A DNA stretch of 6,781 nt from Nitriliruptorales bacterium (lineage in GTDB: Bacteria > Actinomycetota > Nitriliruptoria > Euzebyales > Egibacteraceae): assembly GCA_007133145.1 (NCBI GenBank), contig SLNF01000022.1, forward strand, positions 1 through 6,781. The letters run 5' to 3'. Position 1 is the stretch's first letter, and the number at the start of each line of letters is the position of its first letter. The translations under genes were made by a program, and so were the position numbers. Shown here one piece after another: positions 1-4,111 of the stretch. The notes under the pieces are model-generated. The model was given only the letters and a program-made list of their open reading frames with translations, did no database searches and had not been told where the DNA came from.

Positions 1-792
1 CCCCCGGCCGCGACACCCAGCCCGACCGCGACGCCGCCCCGCCCGTCGTCGGACGCCCCGTCACCTGCCCGCGTGCCGTGGACCTGGCTCGAGGCCGTCG
101 CGGTCTTCGCGATCGCGACCGGGCTCACCCTGCTCGTCGCCCTGCCGGCCGCCGCCCTCGCGGCGGCCGCGGGTCTGCCGGCGGAGGCCGTCAACGCCGC
201 GCTCATCCCCCTCACCCCGATCGCGATCGGCCTCACGACCGTCGCCGTGGTCGGGCTGCGTCATCCGGGCAGCGTCCGTCTGCTCCTGGGCTGGCGGCCG
301 GCGCGGCGACGCGACTGGCTGGTCGGCGTCGGCGTGGGCCTCGTCGGCTACGTCGTCATCGGGCTCGGCCTCGGCGCGCTCCTACAGTTCGTGATCAGCG
401 CGGCGGGGGCGGAGGTCCCCGTCGTGCAGGAGACCTTCCGGCAGGCCGCCGCCGACGGCCGCACGGCGTGGCTCCTCGTGCTCAGCGCGGTCGTCCTCGC
501 GCCGGTCGCCGAGGAGGTGCTCTACCGCGGCATGCTCTTCCAGGCCCTCGCGAAGCGGCTCGGCACCGGCTGGGGCATCTGGCTCTCCGCGGCGGCCTTC
601 GGCGCCACCCACGCGGCCCTCGGCGCTCCGTGGTTGGCCAACGCCCTGCTCGTCGCGGTGATCGTCCCGCTGGGCGCGCTGCTCGCCTGGGCCTTCCACC
701 GCTGCGGCACGTTGCTCGTGCCGATCCTCGGCCACGCGGCGTTCAACGCGATCCAGGCCACGATCCTCGTCGCCGCCCCCGACGTGGCGTGA
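1..792 (+). CDS. CPBP-family intramembrane metalloprotease (5' end outside the window)
   Basis: This is a polytopic membrane protein with the three CPBP/Abi (CAAX-protease-like) signatures. Counting from the GTG at 73, they are the EExxxR motif (E147, E148, R152), the FxxxH motif (F176, H180) and the HxxxN motif (H221, N225). In this family these residues form the metal-dependent active site inside the membrane. About seven hydrophobic segments are visible, near residues 8-33, 43-62, 83-108, 131-146, 168-183, 188-208 and 213-235. The frame is open to base 1, and the stretch before residue 1 is rich in Pro, Ala, Ser and Thr, like the disordered cytoplasmic tails of many actinobacterial CPBP proteins. 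The GTG at 73 has no Shine-Dalgarno (SD) sequence, so I take the true start to lie upstream; a start at 73 would give 239 aa. The stop overlaps the next start (GTGA). The substrate is unknown; family members process proteins or act in bacteriocin immunity. Confidence 0.9.
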   Translation, partial: PPAATPSPTATPPRPSSDAPSPARVPWTWLEAVAVFAIATGLTLLVALPAAALAAAAGLPAEAVNAALIPLTPIAIGLTTVAVVGLRHPGSVRLLLGWRPARRRDWLVGVGVGLVGYVVIGLGLGALLQFVISAAGAEVPVVQETFRQAAADGRTAWLLVLSAVVLAPVAEEVLYRGMLFQALAKRLGTGWGIWLSAAAFGATHAALGAPWLANALLVAVIVPLGALLAWAFHRCGTLLVPILGHAAFNAIQATILVAAPDVA

Positions 793-1214
793 GCACCCCG
801 GCGCCACCGGTGGGTGTGCCGGGGCCGCCCCGGGCACGGCCCCGCCAGGTCGCCGGCGGGCAGGCGGCGCGCCTCGCGCAGATGCGCGTCGACGAGCGGG
901 GTGGGGACCTCGTCACGGGTCTCGCCTCACTGGTCAAGGACGTAGGCTGGACGGCGCTCGGGCTGCTCGCCGACCCTCGGGTCCCGCGGCGCGCGAAGGC
1001 CGTCGCCGGGGGCGCCCCGGTGCTCGCCGGCCTCCTCGCCCGTGGTGTCTGGCGGCTGCCCGGCGGCCTCGTGGCCGCCATGGCCGGTGCGCGGCACCTC
1101 CTGCGGGCCGCCGGGTACCGACCGGTCTACGAGCAGTGGCGTGGCACCGAGGAGGGGTTGACGATCGTCGTCGGGCTCCTCGGCATCGACGACGAGGAGG
1201 AGGACCTGCGGTGA
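789..1214 (+). CDS. Conserved-looking 141-aa protein of unknown function, possibly a degenerate YkvA/DUF1232 relative
   Basis: The gene starts with a GTG that overlaps the stop of the protease gene (GTGA), without its own SD, so it is probably translated by coupling. The N-terminus (residues 1-30) is rich in Pro, Ala and Arg. A helical core follows, with amphipathic or hydrophobic stretches near 41-60 and 72-107. The C-terminus is very acidic (D134 to D139). The segment DPRVPRRAKAVAG (62-74) resembles the 'DPRVPxxAKxxAG' start of YkvA/DUF1232 proteins, but the diagnostic downstream PIDLIPD motif is absent, so this assignment is only a guess. An ATG at 882 (M32) is a possible but SD-less alternative start. 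The frame is also open further upstream, but that part lies antiphase inside the protease gene and is a shadow. Confidence 0.75.
   Translation: MSTPAPPVGVPGPPRARPRQVAGGQAARLAQMRVDERGGDLVTGLASLVKDVGWTALGLLADPRVPRRAKAVAGGAPVLAGLLARGVWRLPGGLVAAMAGARHLLRAAGYRPVYEQWRGTEEGLTIVVGLLGIDDEEEDLR
1195..1203 (+). promoter_or_regulatory. Strong Shine-Dalgarno inside the end of the 141-aa gene
   Basis: AGGAGGAGG lies 7 bases before the GTG at 1211. The same bases are Glu/Asp codons of the acidic C-terminus of the upstream protein. This site fixes the start of the zinc-ribbon gene, which has several upstream in-frame codons that could be mistaken for starts. Confidence 0.75.
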
Positions 1215-1528
1215 GCAAGGGCAGCAGGCGCAAGCGCGCGACACGCCCGTGGCAGGACCCCGCGGCGCGGCGCGACGTCTCCGACCTCCTCGCCGGCGGC
1301 CTCGGGCCGTCGATGGCCGACGACGACCTCGACCTCGCCGGCTACGTCGTGCGCCGCGTCGACGCCGGGCATGCGGGCAAGGACTACCTCTGCCCCGACT
1401 GCGGCAACCTCGTCGCCGCCGGGGAGGCGCACGTCGTCGTCTGGCCCGAGGACGACCTCGACCTGCGTCGGCACTGGCACCGTCACTGCTGGCGTCACGA
1501 GGTGCGCCGAGCCGGCGGCCCCGCGTAG
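1211..1528 (+). CDS. Small zinc-ribbon protein of the actinobacterial 'ATP/GTP-binding protein' type
   Basis: This 105-aa protein has a basic N-terminus (S2 to R12), a linker, and a C-terminal compact domain. That domain has C61-x2-C64, then H74-V-V-V-W78, then R86-R-H88-W-H90-x-H92-C93-W94. The CxxC ... H ... HWHxxCW arrangement suggests one structural zinc, with C61, C64 and C93 plus one His as the likely ligands. I recognise the layout (CPxC, HVVxWP, RRHWHxxCW) from short actinobacterial proteins usually labelled 'ATP/GTP-binding protein', although no P-loop is present, so that label is not supported here. The start is the GTG overlapping the previous stop (GTGA), preceded by a very good SD. 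The biological role is unknown. A nucleic-acid or protein-binding role is possible from the basic tail and zinc ribbon, but that is inference. Confidence 0.8.
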   Translation: MSKGSRRKRATRPWQDPAARRDVSDLLAGGLGPSMADDDLDLAGYVVRRVDAGHAGKDYLCPDCGNLVAAGEAHVVVWPEDDLDLRRHWHRHCWRHEVRRAGGPA

Positions 1529-1532
1529 CATC

Positions 1533-1553
1533 ACGCCGCCGCGCGCGCGGCGT
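1533..1553 (+). other. GC-only hairpin between the zinc-ribbon and cyclophilin genes
   Basis: ACGCCGC (1533-1539) and GCGGCGT (1547-1553) form a perfect 7-bp stem with a 7-base loop. It lies 5 bases after the stop at 1528 and 15 bases before the SD of the next gene. There is no T-tract, so it may be a weak attenuator, an mRNA-processing or stability element, or simply a product of high GC. Confidence 0.35.
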
Positions 1554-1568
1554 CGACAGGCCCGTCCC

Positions 1569-1574
1569 GGAGGA
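1569..1574 (+). promoter_or_regulatory. Shine-Dalgarno that sets the TTG start of the anchored cyclophilin
   Basis: GGAGGA stands 4 bases before the TTG at 1579. No ATG or GTG in this frame is nearby, so this site decides the start. It gives an N-terminus (AQSKQQK...) typical of anchored actinobacterial cyclophilins. Confidence 0.8.
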
Positions 1575-1578
1575 AGCG

Positions 1579-2454
1579 TTGGCCCAGAGCAAGCAGCAGA
1601 AGACCCAGACCAAGCGGGAGAAGAAGGCCGCCAAGGAGGCCGCCCGCGCCGCCGCCGCCGAGGCCGAGCGCCGGCGCAACCTCATCACCGCGGCGGTCAT
1701 CGCCGGCATCGTCCTCGTCGGCGGGGGCCTCGCCGGCTGGACGGTCTGGCAGGACCGCCAGGAGCAGGCCGCGCTCGAGGCCGAGCGCGAGGCCGAGGAG
1801 GAGCGTCTCGCGGAGGAGGCGGCCGCGCTCGAGGACGAGATCGAGGACCGGCCGGTGGCCTGCGGCGCCTCCGAGCCCGAGGGCGCAGGCGAGGAGCGCG
1901 AGCCGTTCGACACCGCGCCGGACTTCGACGTCGACGAGGACGCGTCCTACACCGCTGCGATCGCGACCTCCTGCGGGGACCTCACCGTCGAGCTCTACCC
2001 CGACGTCGCGCCCGAGACGGTCGCGAGCTTCGTCTTCCTCGCCGAGCAAGGCTTCTTCGACGGCCTCGAGGTCTTCCGCAACGCCGAGTCGATCGGCGCG
2101 CTGCAGACCGGCTCGGGCACCGACGCCGCCGACTGGGACCTCGGCTACGAGGTCCCCGGCGGACTGTCGCTCGCCGAGGAGGAGGGCTACCCCGTCGGGT
2201 CGGTGGCGATGGCCCACGCCGGGGACCCCGACGCTGCCGGCAGCCAGTTCTTCTTCGTCTACGACGAGGCCTTCGACGAGGCCTTCGATGACAACCGCGT
2301 CTACACCCGCTTCGGCGACGTCGTCGACGGGCTCGACGTGCTCACCGAGATCGGCGGGCTCGGCACGATCGGCGACGACCCCGCGCTGCCCGGTGCGGAG
2401 GTGCCTGCCGAGGTCGTCTACCTCGAGTCGGTGCGCATCGACGTCGACCGCTAG
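1579..2454 (+). CDS. Membrane-anchored cyclophilin-type peptidyl-prolyl cis-trans isomerase
   Basis: This 291-aa protein has four parts. The N-terminus (2-33) is short, Lys/Arg/Ala-rich and cytoplasmic. One membrane helix follows (about 35-57). A charged Glu/Ala-rich coiled-coil-like stalk (58-91) leads to a cyclophilin domain (about 124-288) that should lie outside the membrane. Cyclophilins catalyse cis-trans isomerisation of Xaa-Pro bonds during protein folding. Domain landmarks are the TSCGDLTVEL strand (130-139), APETVASFVFL (144-154), R167 and Q176 (near R55 and Q63 of human CypA), and GSQFFF (221-226) carrying the F113 equivalent. The segment around R167 reads FRNAESIGALQ instead of the classical HRVVPGFVIQ; a similar FRxxxSIGxIQ form occurs in some actinobacterial cyclophilins. 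The domain is therefore probably functional, but activity is less certain. Its only two cysteines, C95 and C132, could form a disulfide. The loop after GSQFF carries a duplicated DEAF (229-236). The start is TTG with a strong SD. Confidence 0.88.
   Translation: MAQSKQQKTQTKREKKAAKEAARAAAAEAERRRNLITAAVIAGIVLVGGGLAGWTVWQDRQEQAALEAEREAEEERLAEEAAALEDEIEDRPVACGASEPEGAGEEREPFDTAPDFDVDEDASYTAAIATSCGDLTVELYPDVAPETVASFVFLAEQGFFDGLEVFRNAESIGALQTGSGTDAADWDLGYEVPGGLSLAEEEGYPVGSVAMAHAGDPDAAGSQFFFVYDEAFDEAFDDNRVYTRFGDVVDGLDVLTEIGGLGTIGDDPALPGAEVPAEVVYLESVRIDVDR
2263..2286 (+). repeat. Perfect 12-bp tandem duplication in the cyclophilin active-site loop
   Basis: GACGAGGCCTTC occurs twice in direct succession (2263-2274 and 2275-2286), in frame, encoding DEAF-DEAF. 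It is followed by a near-third start (GATGAC). The repeat lies just after the GSQFFFVY strand. It accounts exactly for the four extra residues compared with the neighbouring cyclophilin. Confidence 0.9.
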
Positions 2455-2492
2455 GGTGGTGGGCTCGCGCCCGACGATCGAGAGGTGCAGCG

Positions 2493-3044
2493 ATGGACGT
2501 GGCCTGCGGTGGGAGCGTGCCCGAGGGGGCCGATCAGCCCAAGCCCCAGTACGACGAGCCGGCCCCGGTGCTCGGCGACGCCGCGCGCCCCAGCGCGCGC
2601 ATCCACACGTCCTGTGGGTCGATCACCGTGACGCTGCTCGCCGACGAGGCGCCAACGACGGCGAACAGCTTCGCCTTCCTCGCGAGCGAGGGATTCTACG
2701 ACGCGACGCCGATCCACCGGGTCGTGCCCGGCTTCGTCGTGCAGATGGGCGACCCCACCGGCACCGGCACCGGCGGACCCGGCTACCGCTTCGGTGACGA
2801 GCTCGAGGCCGCGCAGCGGCTCGGCTACGCGCGGGGCACCCTCGCGATGGCCAACGCCGGCCCCGACACCAACGGCAGCCAGTTCTTCATCTGCCTCGAC
2901 GACGTCCGGCTCCCGCCGGCCTACACGGTGTTCGGTGCCGTCACGGAGGGCATGGAGACCGTCGACCGGATCGCGGAGGTCCCCGTCGAGGGAGAGCGCC
3001 CGCAACAGGACATCTACATCGAGTCCGTCGAGCTCACCACCTGA
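2493..3044 (+). CDS. Anchorless (probably cytoplasmic) cyclophilin-type peptidyl-prolyl cis-trans isomerase
   Basis: This 183-aa cyclophilin has a complete classical active-site region: IHRVVPGFVVQMGDP with R76, F81 and Q84 (CypA R55, F60, Q63), the bacterial GTGTGGPGY glycine loop (90-98), and NGSQFFI (127-133) with F132 as the F113 equivalent. The Trp and His of CypA (W121, H126) are not present in the LPPAYTVFG segment, as in many bacterial cyclophilins. There is no signal peptide or membrane helix; the protein begins directly with the Pro/charged linker (MDVACG, then PEGA at 10-13) that in the upstream paralog follows the membrane stalk. The ATG at 2493 is preceded by a moderate SD-like GAGAGG (2480-2485), and the upstream in-frame sequence offers no better start. 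It lies 38 bases after the anchored cyclophilin, probably in the same operon, and the two appear to be an old tandem duplication. Confidence 0.93.
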   Translation: MDVACGGSVPEGADQPKPQYDEPAPVLGDAARPSARIHTSCGSITVTLLADEAPTTANSFAFLASEGFYDATPIHRVVPGFVVQMGDPTGTGTGGPGYRFGDELEAAQRLGYARGTLAMANAGPDTNGSQFFICLDDVRLPPAYTVFGAVTEGMETVDRIAEVPVEGERPQQDIYIESVELTT

Positions 3045-3073
3045 CCCGGATGGCCTTCCGGCCCAGTGCCTGA

Positions 3074-3103
3074 TGGCCACGCGCGGCGGATCTGTGCGAT
3101 ACT
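3074..3103 (+). promoter_or_regulatory. Possible orphan promoter in the convergent intergenic region
   Basis: TGGCCA (3074-3079, 4 of 6 matches to TTGACA) is separated by 18 bases from GATACT (3098-3103, 4 of 6 matches to TATAAT). The latter has an upstream TGC, giving an extended -10. It points rightwards into the hairpin region where no gene begins. Such matches are rarer by chance in this GC-rich background than in average DNA, but the site is weak. Confidence 0.25.
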
Positions 3104-3120
3104 GGAGCCCAACCACGCAC

Positions 3121-3161
3121 CGACGCGCCCCTTCGTTTCCCCCGGCGAAGGGGCGCCGTCG
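3121..3161. terminator. Strong hairpin, likely bidirectional terminator between convergent operons
   Basis: GCGCCCCTTCG (3125-3135) pairs perfectly with CGAAGGGGCGC (3146-3156) around a 10-base loop. A further 4 bp (CGAC/GTCG) extend the stem past a one-base bulge at 3157. There is no T-tract on either strand, which is common for terminators in high-GC actinobacteria. Its place, 77 bases after the cyclophilin stop and before the end of the opposing operon, fits a shared terminator. Confidence 0.6.
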
Positions 3162-3176
3162 TGTCGAGGGCCAGGG

Positions 3177-3227
3177 GCGGGTTCGCCCGCGCGTCCGGGG
3201 ACGGCCCCCGGCGGCGGCGCGACCGCC
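3177..3227. terminator. Cluster of three small GC hairpins near the end of the minus-strand operon
   Basis: Three short stems follow each other: GCGGG-TTCG-CCCGC around 3178-3190, CCGGGG (3195-3200) with CCCCGG (3206-3211), and GGCGG (3213-3217) with CCGCC (3223-3227). They lie 24 to 75 bases beyond the stop of the 127-aa gene. They could help terminate the leftward operon or protect its 3' end. Individually each could arise from base composition. Confidence 0.35.
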
Positions 3228-3251
3228 CGGGCGGCGCCGGCCGGAGAGGGC

Positions 3252-3635
3252 TCAGTCGTCGACGTCGGGGTCGTCGGTGACCTCGAGCGGTGGTAGGTCG
3301 TCGAGGCCGATGCGCGGCTGGCGGACGCCACGCTCGAAGTCGCGCATGCGCCTGGGGTAGCCGACGATGCGCGCATCGTAGACCGGCACGCCGTGGTCAC
3401 TGCAGACCTCGTGGGCCTGCTTGGCGTCCTTGACCGGACGGCGCATGAACTCCCCGTCGGCGGCGACGAGCAGGAGCGTCATCGCGAAATCGGGGGTGGG
3501 TGGCTCGATGTAGCCCTCGACGCCATCCCGTTCGGCGAGGAAGCCCTTGAGGTCGGCGAGCGTCTGCGAGGTCGCGCGGGCCGTCTCGGGCCCGTCGCGG
3601 CGGCGTCGTCGGCGGAAGCGGTCGAAGAGGGCCAC
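3252..3635 (-). CDS. Conserved-looking 127-aa protein of unknown function
   Basis: The gene starts with GTG only 9 bases after the stop of the epimerase gene, with no clear SD, so it is probably coupled to it. The protein opens with a very basic patch (R8 to R13). A soluble alpha/beta segment (about 25-105) follows, including GVEGYIEPPT (38-47), TLLLVAADGEFMRRPV (53-68) and GVPVYDARIVGYPRRMRDFERG (82-103, key residues P84, Y86, G92, Y93, P94). The tail is acidic (DDLPPLEVTDDPDVDD region). There is no membrane helix or signal peptide. I recall similar short actinobacterial proteins, some labelled 'oxidoreductase', but I see no cofactor motif here. Co-transcription with methylmalonyl-CoA epimerase is the only functional hint. 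Confidence 0.8.
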   Translation of the reverse strand: MALFDRFRRRRRRDGPETARATSQTLADLKGFLAERDGVEGYIEPPTPDFAMTLLLVAADGEFMRRPVKDAKQAHEVCSDHGVPVYDARIVGYPRRMRDFERGVRQPRIGLDDLPPLEVTDDPDVDD

Positions 3636-3644
3636 GGCGCGAGT

Positions 3645-4085
3645 CTAGCCCCCGGGGCCGGACGCGGCCCGGGCCAGGGCAGGGTCCTCGACGAGCTCGA
3701 CGAGGACCCCGAGCTCGCCCTTGGGGTGGAGGAAGGCCACGGTGCAGCCCCGCGAGCCCGGCCGGGGGTGCTCGTCGACGAGCCGGGCGCCCTGGGCGTG
3801 CAGCTCGGCGAGGGTCCCGGCGAGGTCGTCGACGCCGTAGCCCACGTGGTGCACCCCGGGACCGCCGTGGCGCTCGAGCCAGCGGGCGACCGGCGAGTCG
3901 TCAAGGATGGGGGCGAGGAGCTGGAGGAAGGACTCGCCGACGGCGATGAGCGCCTCCTCGACGCCGTCGGCCTCGAGCCGCTCGCGATGGGCGACCTGTG
4001 CGCCGTAGCGGCGCTCGTGATGGGCGATCGCCGCCTCGAGGTCGGTGACGGCGTAGCCGACGTGGTCGATGCGCTGCAGGAGCAT
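3645..4085 (-). CDS. mce: Methylmalonyl-CoA epimerase
   Basis: This 146-aa VOC-fold enzyme interconverts (2S)- and (2R)-methylmalonyl-CoA, linking propionyl-CoA carboxylation to methylmalonyl-CoA mutase. Two beta-alpha-beta-beta-beta halves are visible: IDHVGYAV at 6-13 and HHVGYGVDDL at 79-88. By alignment with the Propionibacterium enzyme, the metal ligands would be H8, Q55, H80 and E130, and E44 would be the proposed catalytic base. The PxxDDSPVARWLERHGGPGVHHVGY and HPKGELGVLVEL segments are typical of the family. The length is usual. The ATG at 4085 was chosen over the upstream in-frame extension (to 4187) because a strong SD precedes it and the family begins there. It lies 26 bases after the peptidase stop and 9 bases before the next gene, in one operon. 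A thiolase lies just beyond the peptidase, divergently. Confidence 0.93.
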   Translation of the reverse strand: MLLQRIDHVGYAVTDLEAAIAHHERRYGAQVAHRERLEADGVEEALIAVGESFLQLLAPILDDSPVARWLERHGGPGVHHVGYGVDDLAGTLAELHAQGARLVDEHPRPGSRGCTVAFLHPKGELGVLVELVEDPALARAASGPGG

Positions 4086-4090
4086 CGCGG

Positions 4091-4100
4091 TCCTCCTCCC
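4091..4100 (-). promoter_or_regulatory. Shine-Dalgarno of methylmalonyl-CoA epimerase
   Basis: On the minus strand GGGAGGAGGA lies 5 bases before the ATG at 4085. It lies in the 26-base gap after the peptidase stop. It argues against the longer start at 4187, which would overlap the peptidase gene. Confidence 0.8.
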
Positions 4101-4111
4101 AGGAGCGGGCC

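Noticed and set aside
78..788. Long plus-strand open frame ahead of the 141-aa gene
   Set aside because: It is the antiphase shadow of the membrane protease gene and is an Arg/Pro/Gly-rich nonsense translation; only the part from the GTG at 789 looks like protein.
927..1913. 328-codon minus-strand open frame
   Set aside because: It crosses three plus-strand genes, and its translation is low-complexity Ser/Arg/Pro, typical of antisense in high-GC DNA.
2461..2472. Small inverted repeat GGGC/GCCC between the cyclophilins as a terminator
   Set aside because: A 4-bp stem without T-tract is expected by chance at this GC content.
2756..2776. GGCACC/GGCGGA-like repeats in the second cyclophilin
   Set aside because: They encode the family's normal GTGTGG glycine loop and are not an independent repeat.
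2288..2797. Plus-strand open frame bridging the two cyclophilins, and the idea of a frameshift fusion
   Set aside because: The bridging frame matches neither cyclophilin; the first gene ends at a normal TAG with its domain complete, and the second has its own ATG with an SD-like site.
3066..3296. 76-codon open frame in the convergent intergenic region
   Set aside because: It has no SD, low-complexity Gly/Ala/Pro content, runs through the hairpins and overlaps the end of the opposing gene; I treat the region as non-coding.
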